Program-made: the position numbers and the translations under genes
Notes under the pieces: generated by a model
The model's database searches: none
What the model was told of the DNA's origin: nothing
Seen by the model: the letters and a program-made list of their open reading frames with translations, nothing else
Shown here: piece by piece, positions 46,025 to 56,253 of the stretch
How the letters are laid out: each line of letters opens with the position of its first letter
Position numbering within the stretch: the stretch's first letter is position 1
NCBI RefSeq assembly: GCF_014171595.1
Contig: NZ_CP050451.1
Coordinates: forward strand, 124,001-188,000
Reading direction: 5' to 3'
DNA: 64,000 nucleotides
From: Massilia sp. Se16.2.3
GTDB lineage: Bacteria > Pseudomonadota > Gammaproteobacteria > Burkholderiales > Burkholderiaceae_D

Positions 46025-47071
46025 ATGAAAACCCTGTCGAGCTTGTTTGCAGGCGCCCTGCTGGCGCTCCCCTTCGCCTGCGCCGCGGCCGAGACCGCCC
46101 CGGCCTGCGCCAGCGCCCGACAGCGCGTGGATGAACAGGGCTTCGTCCGCATCAACGGCATCGAGCAGTGGATCACGATGCAGGGCGACAGCTGTGCCAA
46201 TCCGGTCATCCTGGTGGCGCACGGCGGCCCCGGCAATCCGCTCAGCATCTACGACAAGGGGCCCTACCGCGCCTGGGAAAAGGATTTCACGGTCGTGCAC
46301 TGGGACCAGCGCGGCGCCGGCATGACCTATGGCCGCAACAAGCCGGCCGACGACGAAACACTCACCGTGGAAGGCTTGCGTGACGACGGGCTGGCGGTGG
46401 CGCGCCACGTCGCTGCGCGCCTGGGCAAGCGCAAATTGATCCTGATGGGCAGTTCCTGGGGCTCGGTGCTGGCCGTGCACATGGCCAAGGCCAGCCCCGG
46501 GCAGTTCTGCGCCTACCTCGGCACGGCGCAGGTGGTGGCGCAGCGCGAAAACGTCGATGGCCATGCCAGGCTGATCGCACTGGCACGCGCCGCCGGCGAT
46601 ACCGAGACGGCGGCCAGGATCGAAGCGCTGGGCCCGCCGCCCTGGACCAATCCCCGTTCCTTCGGCATCGAACGCAAGGCCATGCGCAAGTACGAGGCGA
46701 TGCGCACCGACCCGATGCCGCGTAGCTGGAGCGAACCGGGCGCGATCCATGCGACAGCCCAGGCCCAGGCCGACTACGAAGCCGGCGAAGATTACTCCTT
46801 CCTGCAGTTCGTCGGCATGCGCAATGACGGCATGGCGGCAACGATCGACCTGTACCGCCTGGGCCCGGACTTCAGCCTGCCGGTCTACCTGGTGCAGGGC
46901 AGCGAGGACCTGTTGACCACGGCCGCCGTCACGCAGCGCTATTTCGATGCCCTCCAGGCGCCAGTCAAAAAGCTGGTGGTGGTGCCGCGCGCGGGCCACG
47001 ACCCGAACCTGCCGATGGTCGAAGCGCAGGCACGCCTGCTGCGCGACGAGATCCGGCCGCGTTGCCTGTAG
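46025..47071 (+). CDS. Secreted alpha/beta hydrolase, prolyl aminopeptidase-like (S33)
   Basis: About 348 residues from the ATG at 46025 (GGAG five bases upstream), with a signal ending AAA near residue 22. The oxyanion motif HGGPGNP, nucleophile elbow GSSWGS and the late Asp and His (GSEDLLT, RAGHDPN) complete the catalytic triad. The WDQRGAGMTYG motif is characteristic of prolyl iminopeptidases. Probably removes N-terminal Pro from peptides, or acts as an esterase. Confidence 0.88.
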   Translation: MKTLSSLFAGALLALPFACAAAETAPACASARQRVDEQGFVRINGIEQWITMQGDSCANPVILVAHGGPGNPLSIYDKGPYRAWEKDFTVVHWDQRGAGMTYGRNKPADDETLTVEGLRDDGLAVARHVAARLGKRKLILMGSSWGSVLAVHMAKASPGQFCAYLGTAQVVAQRENVDGHARLIALARAAGDTETAARIEALGPPPWTNPRSFGIERKAMRKYEAMRTDPMPRSWSEPGAIHATAQAQADYEAGEDYSFLQFVGMRNDGMAATIDLYRLGPDFSLPVYLVQGSEDLLTTAAVTQRYFDALQAPVKKLVVVPRAGHDPNLPMVEAQARLLRDEIRPRCL

Positions 47072-47081
47072 GGACAGCGCC

Positions 47082-47489
47082 TCACGCGGTATCCGCGCGG
47101 GCAAGCGCGAAACCCTCGTCGACCCAGCCGGTGACGCCGCCCACCATCAGCTTGACCGGCCGCCCCAGCTTCTTCGCCAGCCGGTAGGCGCCGCGGTGGG
47201 CGCCGTTGCAGTGCGGTCCCGCGCAGTAGACGACGAACAGCGTCGCGTCCGGATAATCGCGCAGTTTGACGTCGACGATTTTTCGCTGCGGCAGGTTGAT
47301 CGCACCGGGCACGTGACCTTGCGCGAACAGTTCGGGGCTGCGGACATCGAGCAGGACGAAATCCTGCTGGGCGCTCGACATCGCGCCGAACACGTCGGCG
47401 CAATCGGTCTCGAATTCGAGCGCCGTGCCGAAGTGGCAGGCGGCGCGGTCGGCGGATGCGGCGGGAACGGCGCTGACGGAAGAGCTCAT
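47082..47489 (-). CDS. Rhodanese-like domain protein
   Basis: A 135-residue sulfurtransferase domain from the ATG at 47489. The domain has FVLLDVRSPELFAQGHVPGA and the active-site loop VVYCAGPHCNGAHRGA, and ends GGVTGWVDEGF. The thiol in the CxGPxCNGA loop would carry persulfide. It is divergent from the FtrA-type regulator with about 90 bp between, an arrangement also seen in other proteobacteria and suggesting regulation by it. Confidence 0.88.
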   Translation of the reverse strand: MSSSVSAVPAASADRAACHFGTALEFETDCADVFGAMSSAQQDFVLLDVRSPELFAQGHVPGAINLPQRKIVDVKLRDYPDATLFVVYCAGPHCNGAHRGAYRLAKKLGRPVKLMVGGVTGWVDEGFALARADTA

Positions 47490-47579
47490 CGGTTTCTCCT
47501 GTGAAGTGAGCAGCCAGTGTGCCCTGCCCGCGGCCAGGCCGGCAGATCGATCCATGACAGAAATTGGTAACATTGCGCC

Positions 47580-48543
47580 ATGCCCCACCACGTCGCCATC
47601 CTGGCCTACGACGGCCTGTGCACCTTCGAATTCGGGTGCGCCATCGAACTGTTCGCACTGCCGCGCCCCGAGCTCGGCGTCGCCTGGTACAGCCACGCCG
47701 TCTGCGCCGCCGAGGCGGGCCCGCTGCGCGCCATGGGCGGCCTGACGGTGCAGGCGCCGCATGGCCTGGAAGCGCTTGCCGACGCCGACACGATCGTCGT
47801 GCCGGGCTGGCGCGATGCCGCCGAAGCGCCGCCGGCGCCGCTGGTCGCGGCCCTGCAGGCGGCGCACGCACGCGGCGCGCGCATCTGCGCGATCTGCTCC
47901 GGCGCTTTCGTCCTGGCCCACGCCGGCCTGCTCGATGGGCGCAGGGCGACCACGCACTGGCGCTACCTGGAACGTCTCGGCAGGGAGTTCCCGCAAGTGC
48001 GCATCGATCCCGGTGCCCTGTACGTCGAGGACGGCCGCGTGGTGACCTCGGACCGGCTCGGCGGCGGGCCTCGACATGCTGCTACACGTGGTGCGCAGCG
48101 ACTTCGGCGCCGCCATCGCCAACGGGGTGGCGCAGCGGCTGGTGATTCCGGCGCACCGCGACGGCGACCAGCGGCAACTGGTAAAGCGCCCCCTGCCCGC
48201 CGAAGACGCCAACGCGATCGCACCGCTGATGGACTGGGTACGCGAAAACATCCGCGCCGGCCACACGGTGGCCTCGATGGCCGGGCAGGCACGCATGGGA
48301 ACGCGCACCTTCCAGCGCCGCTTCAAGGAGTCGACCGGCCTGGCGCCGCTGGCCTGGCTGGTGCGGGAACGCATCGGCCTGGCCGCGCGCCTGCTGGAGA
48401 CGCGGCCGGCACTGGCCATCGACGCGGTGGCCGACCTCGCCGGCCTGGGGTCCGCGGAATCGCTGCGGCGCCACTTCCGCACCCATGGCCTGCCTCCGCC
48501 CGGACGCCTGCGCAGGCGCGACCAGCCGGCACAGCGCGCCTGA
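47580..48543 (+). pseudogene. ftrA: FtrA/GlxA-type AraC family regulator, frameshifted
   Basis: The N-terminal DJ-1/PfpI-like domain (VAILAYDGLCTFEFGCAIE, CAICSGAFVLAHAGLL) is followed by the C-terminal AraC double HTH (NIRAGHTVASMAGQARMGTRTFQRRF). The frame breaks near 48048, where one extra base changes TSAGSAAGLDMLLH. With it removed the two ORFs join into about 320 residues. FtrA-type regulators often control the adjacent rhodanese gene. The break is probably a sequence error. Confidence 0.8.
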
Positions 48544-48656
48544 CACGCGCAAGCGACGCTGCATGCTCTTTGATGCACAAAAGAAATAACTATTGCACAA
48601 CAGGCGTTATACTCCCTGCATGCCTGCATATCGTCAGGCCTGCTCATGGGGATTCA

Positions 48657-49067
48657 ATGCCGGACAAACACGGATATGCTGGCGGCTTGCCGGGAGCGCC
48701 GGCTGCTGCGACACCGCGCCTGCACCTGCTTGTTGTATGCATGGGCTTGAGCCTGCCCGGCGCGGCTTTCGCGCATGGCGGGGGCCTGAACGCCCACGGT
48801 TGCCACACCAACCACAAGACCGGCGACTACCATTGTCACCGCGGCACCTCCCGGCCGCCGCCCATCCCCCGTTTATACACCGATGCTTCCCGGGCCGCGC
48901 CGCAAACGCCCGCCCCACCGGCCGAGCCGCGCGCAGGACGCCCATTTGCGAACTGTGCGCAAGCGCGCGCGGCCGGCGCCGCCCCTGTCCGGTTTGGCGA
49001 GCCCGGGTACGCACGCCACCTGGACCGCGACCACGACGGAATCGGCTGCGAGTCCTACCGGCGCTAA
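48657..49067 (+). CDS. Exported YHYH-excalibur domain protein
   Basis: A 136-residue protein from the ATG at 48657, with a hydrophobic export segment (LHLLVVCMGLSLPGAAFA). It is followed by the His-rich cluster HGCHTNHKTGDYHCH and, after a Pro-rich linker, the excalibur domain FANCAQARAAGAAPVRFGEPG and HLDRDHDGIGCES, whose DxDxDGxxCE pattern binds calcium. The ORF track joins it to the regulator frame; the separate start is chosen by signal peptide. Probably a secreted or surface calcium- and metal-binding protein. Confidence 0.82.
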   Translation: MPDKHGYAGGLPGAPAAATPRLHLLVVCMGLSLPGAAFAHGGGLNAHGCHTNHKTGDYHCHRGTSRPPPIPRLYTDASRAAPQTPAPPAEPRAGRPFANCAQARAAGAAPVRFGEPGYARHLDRDHDGIGCESYRR

Positions 49068-49350
49068 CGCCGCACGCCCTGCCGCCCCGGGCACGGGACC
49101 CCACTTCGGCCAGGCCGTCCGAGCGTGGCCTCGCAGGCAGCGCCAGGCCGCCCCTACCGATTGGCATCGCCTCCTGCGATGCCGCATGCATATTCCCGGG
49201 AATCCGCCTTCCACTCCCGATTTCGCGCAGTCTGTCACAAAATGCTGACATTGCTTTTCATTAACTGTAGATTGTCAGGGAGGAAATAATTCCCGCCGCC
49301 CGCTTCCATAAAACAAAAGGGCAAGCCGTCCACACTCCTGGAGAACACCG

Positions 49351-50274
49351 ATGCTATCGATCAAGCAGCTCAACAAGACCTATGCCAATGGCGTCAAGGC
49401 CATCAACAATGTCAGCCTGGAGATCCCGAACGGGATGTTCGGTCTCCTCGGGCCCAACGGCGCCGGCAAGTCCTCGCTGATGCGCACCATTGCGACGCTG
49501 CAGGAACCCGACAGCGGCAGCATCCATTTCAACGGGCTCGACGTCCTGCAGAACAAGGAAGCGCTGCTGCGCCAGCTCGGCTACCTGCCCCAGGACTTCG
49601 GCGTCTACCCGAAGGTCAGCGCCGAAAAGCTGCTGAACCACTTCGCCGTCCTCAAGGGCTTGACTGCCAAGGGCGAGCGCAAGGAAGCCGTGGAAGCGCT
49701 GCTGCACCAGACCAACCTGTGGGATGCGCGCAAGCGCGCCCTCGGCACCTATTCCGGCGGCATGCGCCAGCGCTTCGGCATCGCCCAGGCATTGCTGGGC
49801 GCGCCGCGCCTGGTGATCGTCGACGAGCCGACCGCCGGCCTCGACCCGGACGAGCGCAACCGCTTCCTCAACCTGCTGGCCAAGATCGGCGAGCAGGTCG
49901 TCGTCATCCTCTCGACCCACATCGTCGAGGACGTTACCGACCTGTGCCCGCGCATGGCGATGATCGCCAAGGGCACCGTGCTGCTGCAGGGCGAACCGCA
50001 GGCTGCCATCGACACGCTGAAGAACCGCGTCTGGCGCCGCACCGTCAGCCAGGAAGCCCTGGCCGAATACCAGCAGCGCTTCAACGTGCTGTCGACCCGC
50101 CTGGTGGCGGGGCGGCCGCAGATCAACGTGTATGCCGAGTCGCAGCCGGACGACGGTTTCACCAGTGTCGAGCCGGACCTGGAAGACGTCTACTTCCTGC
50201 AGATCCGCAATGCCAGCGGCGGGGGCGCGAAGGTCGCCGCCGCGGCAAGCGATGCGCAAGCGGCCGTCGTCTAA
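49351..50274 (+). CDS. ABC transporter ATP-binding protein
   Basis: A 307-residue ATPase with Walker A GPNGAGKSS, signature YSGGMRQR and Walker B LVIVDEPTAGLD; the H-loop is ILSTHIVEDV. The C-terminal ~80 residues are the extension seen in DrrA-type exporters. The permease-peptidase gene starts nine bases after its stop. CTGGAG precedes the start. Confidence 0.92.
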   Translation: MLSIKQLNKTYANGVKAINNVSLEIPNGMFGLLGPNGAGKSSLMRTIATLQEPDSGSIHFNGLDVLQNKEALLRQLGYLPQDFGVYPKVSAEKLLNHFAVLKGLTAKGERKEAVEALLHQTNLWDARKRALGTYSGGMRQRFGIAQALLGAPRLVIVDEPTAGLDPDERNRFLNLLAKIGEQVVVILSTHIVEDVTDLCPRMAMIAKGTVLLQGEPQAAIDTLKNRVWRRTVSQEALAEYQQRFNVLSTRLVAGRPQINVYAESQPDDGFTSVEPDLEDVYFLQIRNASGGGAKVAAAASDAQAAVV

Positions 50275-50283
50275 GGAGCCGGC

Positions 50284-53200
50284 ATGTTGAAAGAATTCTT
50301 CAGCTTCGAACTGGGCACCCAGCTGCGCCAGCCCCTGCTCTGGGTATGCGCGCTGATCTTCGGCGCGCTCGCCTTTGCCGCCACGACCACCGATGCCGTC
50401 ACCGTTGGCGGCGCCATCGGCAACGTCAACCGCAACGCGCCGCTCGTCGTCGCCCAGCTGCTCGGCGTCTTCAGCCTGATGTCGATGTTCGTCGTCACCA
50501 TCTTCATGGCCGGCACCGTGCTGCGCGACAGCGAAGTCGGCATTTCCGACATGCTGTTCGCCACCCCGATGAAGAAGCACGATTACCTGGCCGGCCGTTT
50601 CGCCGCCGGGCTGGTCGCCTGCCTGGTCATCTTCGCCGTCATCGTCCTGGGCATGATGCTGGGACCGCAGATGCCCTGGGTCGACACCCAGCGCGTCGGG
50701 CCCTTCCCGGGCGGCGCCTACCTGTGGTCCCTGGCCGTGATCGTCGTGCCCAACCTGTTCTTCATCGGCGCCCTGCTGATGCTGCTGGCCTCGACCACGC
50801 GTTCGATCATGCTGGTGTACGTCGGCGTGCTGGCCCTGTTCGTGCTGTGGGTGGTGGCCGGCAAGTTCACCTCGAACCTCGACAACGAATGGATCGCCGT
50901 CCTGACCGACCCCTTCGGTATCCGCGCACTGGGCCGCGCCACGCGCTACTATTCCACCGCCGAGGCCAACGCCGGCCTGCCCGCCTTTGGCGGCTATATC
51001 CTCGCCAATCGCGCGGTGTGGGCCGCCGTCGCGCTGGGCTTGTTCGGCCTGACCCCTGGTCCTGTTCAAGCCGCAGCGCGCCGGTACCGGCAAGCGCCTG
51101 TTCGGCAAGGCCAGGCTGGCCGCTGCCGCCGCGCCGGTGACGCAACCCGTCGCGCTGCCGCGCATCGAACCCCGTTTCACGCGTGCGACGCGCTGGAGCC
51201 AGTGCTGGCACATCTTCGCTTTCGATGCCACAGCCGTGTTCAAGAGCGTGCCTTTCCTCGTCATGCTGCTGATCGGCGTGCTGAACATGTTCGGCGCCTC
51301 GACCCAGATGGGGCAGATGTTCGGCACCGACGTCTATCCGATGACCCACCTGATGGTGGAACTGCTGAGCTCCAGTTTCACCTTCATGCTGCTTATCATC
51401 GTGACCTTCTATGCCGGCGAGCTGATCTTCAAGGAACGCCAGGTCAAGATCGCCGACGTCGTCGATGCCATGCCAGTGCCGAACTGGGCACCGCTGCTGG
51501 CCAAGAGCCTGGCGCTGGTTGGCGTGGTGCTGGCCTTCATGCTGGCGGGCGTGCTGGCCGCGATGGCGATCCAGCTGGTGCGCGGCGGTGCGCCGGTCGA
51601 GCTGCAGCTGTATCTGAAGGGCGCGCTGATCGCCGGCCTGCCGTTCATTTTCATGGCCCTGATCGGCGTGGTCGCGCAGGTCGTCACGAACAACAAGTTC
51701 ATCGGCTACCTGTTGATGATCCTGCTGATGGTGTGGCAGATCGTCGCCGGCATCCTGCATTTCGACCACAACCTGTACAGCTTCGCCGGCCTGCCGGGCG
51801 CCCCCTACTCGGACATGAACGGCTATGGCCACTTCCTCACGGGCTGGGCCTGGTTCGCGCTGTACTGGACCCTGTTCACCGTGGCGGCCCTGATCGTGGC
51901 CCAGGCTTTCTGGGTGCGCGGCCTGTCGACCGACTGGCGCACCCGTGTGCGCGCCGCCGGCCGCCACCTGACGGGACCGCTGGGCGTGGCGCTGGCCGCC
52001 TGCCTGCTTGCCTTCGGCGGCGTCGGCGGCTGGATCTTCCACAACACGAATACCCTGGCACGCTACGAAGCCAAGGATGTGACGATGGACAAGCAGGCCC
52101 TGTACGAAAAAACCTATCGCAAGTACAAGGACCTGCCGCATCCGAAGATCACGGATATCCGCGCCGCGGTCGACATCTATCCGGAAGAGCGCCGCGTACG
52201 CATCAAGGGCAGCTACGTCCTGCAGAACAAGACGAACCAGCCGCTCGACACGCTGCGCCTGCAGTTCAACCCCGATGTCGAAAGCACCCTGTCGGGGCTG
52301 CCCGAGCACAAGGTCGAGCTGGACGACAAGACATCCGGCTTCCGCATCATCAAGCTGGCGCAAGCCCTGGCGCCGGGCGCCCGCATGCCGCTGGACTTCG
52401 TCATCGACGTGCGCCACCCGGGCTTCTCGAACGGCGGTACGCCCGACACGGTCAACCTGAACGGTACTTTCTTCAACAACCGCGAGTTCTTCCCGTCGAT
52501 CGGCTACCAGAACGGCTTCGAGCTCACCGACCGCAACGAGCGCCGCAAGCGCGGCCTGGGCGAACCCGAACGCATGGCCAAGCTGGAAGACCAGGCCGCC
52601 CGTGCCAACACGGCCTTCGGTGCCGATGGCGACTGGATCAGTTTCGACACCGTCGTCTCCACCAGCGGCAAGCAGATCGCGCTGGCGCCCGGCTACCTGC
52701 AAAAGTCGTGGCAGGAAAACGGCCGCAACTACTACCACTACAAGATGGACCAGAAGATGCTGCCCTTCTTCGCCTACCTGTCGGCCGACTGGCAAGTGAA
52801 GAAGGCCGACTGGCACGGCATCCCGATCGAGATCTACCACGACCGCAAGCACGCCTACAACGTCGACCGGATGATTACGGGAACGCAGAAGTCGCTGGAC
52901 TATTTCACGACCCAGTTCACGCCCTACCAGCACAAGCAGGTACGCATCCTCGAGTTCCCGAACTACAACAGCTTCGCGCAGTCGTTCGCCAACACGATCC
53001 CGTTCTCGGAGTCGATCGGCTTCATCGCCGACCTGCGCGACAAGGAAGACATCGACTACGTGTTCTACGTGACGGCCCACGAAATGGCGCACCAGTGGTG
53101 GGGCCACCAGATCGCTCCCGCGAACGTCCAGGGCGAAACCATGCTGGTCGAATCGCTGGCGCAGTACTCGGCGCTGATGGTGATGGAGAAGGAATATGGC

Positions 53201-53866
53201 CGCGACAAGATGCGCCGCTTCCTGCGCTACGAGCTCGATCGCTACCTGAGCTCGCGCGGCGGCGAAAAGATCGAGGAACTGCCCCTGTACCGCGTGGAAA
53301 ACCAGGACTACATCCACTACCGCAAGGGCAGCCTGATCTTCTATCGCCTGCGTGACGAGATCGGCGAAGAGGCACTCAACCGCGCACTGAAGCGCTTCGT
53401 GCAGGACAAGGGTTTCCAGGAGGCGCCGTTCACGACCTCGACCGAACTGCTCGACTACATCCGCGCCGAGGCGCCGGTTGCCAAGCATGCGCTGATCGCC
53501 GACATGTTCGAGAAGATCGTCTTCTACGATAACCGCGTCCTCGAGGCCAGGGCGAAGAAGCGCGCCGATGGCCAGTGGGACGTGACGATGAAGCTGCACC
53601 TGGCGAAAATGGAAGCCGACGGCAAGGGCAGGGAAACGCCACGCACCTACGACGAGCCGGTGGAGATCGGTGTCTTCGCGCGCGCCAAGGGTGCCAAGGA
53701 ACAGGACGAGCGCGCGCTGCTGCTGGAAAAACGCGTCCTCACGGGCGAGAACCCGGTCGTGACCATCACCGTCAAGGAGCAGCCTTTCGATGTCGGCGTC
53801 GATCCCTACAACAAGATGATCGACCGCGTGTCGCGCGACAACCGCAAGGAAGTCACGGTCGACTAA
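50284..53866 (+). pseudogene. ABC permease fused to an M1 aminopeptidase, one frameshift
   Basis: About 1190 residues. Two sets of roughly six membrane segments (from FFSFELGTQLRQPLLWV, and from IFAFDATAVFKSVPFLVM) are joined to a C-terminal periplasmic M1 peptidase domain, with the zinc site HEMAHQWWGHQIAPANVQGE and the third ligand in MLVESLAQYSAL. The frame breaks near 51057 by one extra C in a CCC run (LTLVLFKPQ restored). Such ABC-M1 fusions occur in Bacteroidetes and some Proteobacteria; they may export and trim peptides. ATPase partner is the gene just upstream. Confidence 0.88.
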
Positions 53867-53888
53867 GCGCTGTCGTGGGATGACGGTG

Positions 53889-53922
53889 GGCTGCCGCGCT
53901 GCGCTCGCGCGGCAGCCTTTTT
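53889..53922 (+). terminator. Rho-independent terminator
   Basis: ggctgccgcg (53889-53898) pairs with cgcggcagcc (53908-53917), followed by T5. Confidence 0.85.
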
Positions 53923-53949
53923 CTTGATGCACCTTTCGAAAGCCGCTCC

Positions 53950-54420
53950 ATGACATCCACGACGTTTTCCACCGGCCGGCCCCTGACCGTCCGGCTACGC
54001 AGCCACACGATTGCCGCCTGGGCCTGCATCGCCATCTTCCTGGGCTGCAGTGTCGCCGCCTTCCTCGCAGGCCAGTACGGCCCGTCCGCCTTCTTCTGGG
54101 TCTTCATCGCCCTGGGCGCCTACATCCTCGTGTCCTCGGGCAGCTTCGAGCTGGACGAAGATGGCATCGGCCACCGCAACACGATGGGGCGCTACCGCAT
54201 GCTCTGGCGCGACGTCGAGCGCGTCGACATCGGCGTCCAGGGCACGCTGGTCCTGTACGGCGACGACATGCGCTTCGTCGTGGCGCCGGTGTCGGCGTGG
54301 TCGGGGCAGGACAGGGACGCGGCCTTCGCGCTCCTGCGGCGCAAGATGGAGGAACGTGGGCTGGAGCCCCGGACGAGCCATTTTGGCGACTACAAGGCGC
54401 ACAGGAACGTGAAGCGTTGA
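53950..54420 (+). CDS. Small membrane protein with PH-like domain
   Basis: A 156-residue protein with two membrane segments (AWACIAIFLGCSVAAFLAG, FFWVFIALGAYILVS) and a C-terminal cytoplasmic domain. That domain begins SFELDEDGIGHRN and continues YRMLWRDVERVDIGVQGTL, typical of bacterial PH-like (YdbT/YcxB-type) domains. After the ABC-M1 operon terminator, so independently transcribed. Function unknown. Confidence 0.72.
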   Translation: MTSTTFSTGRPLTVRLRSHTIAAWACIAIFLGCSVAAFLAGQYGPSAFFWVFIALGAYILVSSGSFELDEDGIGHRNTMGRYRMLWRDVERVDIGVQGTLVLYGDDMRFVVAPVSAWSGQDRDAAFALLRRKMEERGLEPRTSHFGDYKAHRNVKR

Positions 54421-54445
54421 TTACGCTGGAACCGTCCGTCGGGTG

Positions 54446-55669
54446 CTACTTGTAGTGATACAGCGGCATCTTCACCACGATCGGCCGGATATCGAGCCGC
54501 ACGTTGTAGACCGAATACGCCTCGGTCGCGGCCGACATGTAGCCGACGCTTTCCCCGGTGCGGGTGAATTTGAATTCGAAACCGAGATCAGGCTGGACGT
54601 TGTGCGGGCTGTCGAGCGTCAGGCCGATGGCTTCGACCTGGTCGCTGTCGATGAGTTTGCCCATCAGGTCCACCACCGTGCTGTTGCCGAGGATATCGGC
54701 CGAGAACAGCGGCTCGCGGTAGTAGGGACGCGCCGGGTCGAGGCGGCCTTCGGCCTTGTCGGGCGCGGGCGTGAAGCTGCGGCTGGCGATGTTGAAGCGG
54801 TCGCCGTTGTCGAGGTAGCTCAGGCGCACGTTGCTGATGTTGAAGGCGCCCTGCTGCGCATGGGCCCTGGATAAATCGACCACCAGCGCGCCCCTGTAGC
54901 CCACGACCTCGACCTCACGGTCGGGCTTGATGATCATCGCCGTGTTCTCGTCGATGCCCAGCCCCAGCTTGTAGCCCTTTTGCAGCATCGCCGGCAGCAT
55001 CCGGGCGAAGCGGCCGCGCACCAGCAGGTGCTGGTCGACGAACACGTCGTCGCCGATGAAGCCCAGGCCGGGCGTGATTTCCTGGCCGTCCTCGAGGCCG
55101 AGTTTCAGCGTGGCGAGCACGGGCTTCGGGTTACCGAACATGCTGCTGCTCATGATGGCGGCGCCGGCGCTGCTGCCGGCGATCACGCCGCCGCGGCGGT
55201 ACATGTCCCACAGGGCATCGAGCACGCGGGTGTTGCTGCCGTCGGGGCGGCGCAGGGCGCGCGTGATGCGGGACTGGTCGCCGCCGGCGAAGTACGCGCC
55301 GCCTGCGGATCGTATCGCCTCCACCAATTCGGGATTGTCGGCCGCGGCCTGGTAATCGGTGCCGGTCAGGCGCACGGCGATGGGGACGAAAAAGGCCTTG
55401 GCGCCATATTTGCTCAGGCGTTCGACGAGGGCGGCACCGGACTTTTCCGGGTTGGCCGAAGCCGAGGCGAACACGGCGATACGCGCGCCCCTGCCGCCGG
55501 CGAGCGCGACCACGCGTTCCCAGACGGCGGCGTTGTCGGTGCGCAGCGCGCCGCCGATGATGACGAGCGAGCCCTTGGTGGCGGGGAGACGGACCGGTAC
55601 CTCGGCCTCGGCCGGGATTGCGGTCAGCAGGGATGCGGCAAGCGCAACGGAACCAGCAATTGGCCACAT
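54446..55669 (-). CDS. cphB: Exported cyanophycinase-like serine peptidase (S51)
   Basis: A 407-residue protein with an N-terminal signal (PIAGSVALAASLLTAIPAEA). The S51 domain has AYFAGGDQSRITRALR and the nucleophile in GVIAGSSAGAAIMSS; the His partner is in the VDQHLLVRGRF region. Intracellular CphB cleaves cyanophycin to Asp-Arg dipeptides; exported forms (CphE) scavenge it outside. The C-terminal ~120 residues are an extra domain. No cyanophycin synthetase is in the window, so extracellular polymer use is likely. Confidence 0.85.
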   Translation of the reverse strand: MWPIAGSVALAASLLTAIPAEAEVPVRLPATKGSLVIIGGALRTDNAAVWERVVALAGGRGARIAVFASASANPEKSGAALVERLSKYGAKAFFVPIAVRLTGTDYQAAADNPELVEAIRSAGGAYFAGGDQSRITRALRRPDGSNTRVLDALWDMYRRGGVIAGSSAGAAIMSSSMFGNPKPVLATLKLGLEDGQEITPGLGFIGDDVFVDQHLLVRGRFARMLPAMLQKGYKLGLGIDENTAMIIKPDREVEVVGYRGALVVDLSRAHAQQGAFNISNVRLSYLDNGDRFNIASRSFTPAPDKAEGRLDPARPYYREPLFSADILGNSTVVDLMGKLIDSDQVEAIGLTLDSPHNVQPDLGFEFKFTRTGESVGYMSAATEAYSVYNVRLDIRPIVVKMPLYHYK

Positions 55670-55738
55670 ACGACGCTCCTTCTCGAACAGGGAAATCCTA
55701 AGCCTGATTCGGGAAAGATGTCGCCGTGTTGAGACCGC

Positions 55739-56176
55739 TCAGGAGAGATAAATGTTCGGGAAGTAACGTTCCATTAATGTCTCAGGCTGGCGCGGCGCGG
55801 TGAAGCCGAAACGCTCGTACAGGCCCTGGGCATCGCTGGTGGCCAGCGTGAAACGGCGCAGGCGCTGCAGGCTGGGATGGCGCAGCACCGCTGCCACCAG
55901 CTGCTTGCCGTAGCCGTGACCACGGTATTCCGGCAGGACAAAGACGTCGACCAGGTTGGCGAAGGTGGCGAAGTCGGTGATCACGCGGGCAAAGGCGATC
56001 TGGCGGCCGTCGAGGTAGCCGCCGAAGCAAAGCGAATTCTCGATGGCGCGCTCGACAAGCGGACGCGAGATCCCGACCGCCCAGCTCGACTGCTCGCTGA
56101 GGAAACGGTAGATCATCGGGATGTCGAGCCGCGACTGGTCGGTACTGGCCTCGAAGCTGGAATCGTTGGTCGTCAT
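55739..56176 (-). CDS. GNAT family N-acetyltransferase
   Basis: A 145-residue acetyltransferase from the ATG at 56176. Core motifs are FARVITDFATFANLVDVFV and the acetyl-CoA loop PEYRGHGYGKQLVAAVL, ending with LATSDAQGLYERFGF. Probably a stand-alone small-molecule or protein acetyltransferase. Upstream extension in frame lacks a ribosome site and is not used. Confidence 0.88.
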   Translation of the reverse strand: MTTNDSSFEASTDQSRLDIPMIYRFLSEQSSWAVGISRPLVERAIENSLCFGGYLDGRQIAFARVITDFATFANLVDVFVLPEYRGHGYGKQLVAAVLRHPSLQRLRRFTLATSDAQGLYERFGFTAPRQPETLMERYFPNIYLS

Positions 56177-56253
56177 CTGCCTGGCCGATCTGGCGAAAAA
56201 ACCAATTTTAGCCCCATTTGCAGGATCGACAAGATTCGATTGCCGAATTGCTA

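Noticed and set aside
48560..48615. Sigma-70 promoter for the excalibur gene
   Set aside because: TTGCAC and TATACT are present but only nine bases apart, too close for a functional pair.
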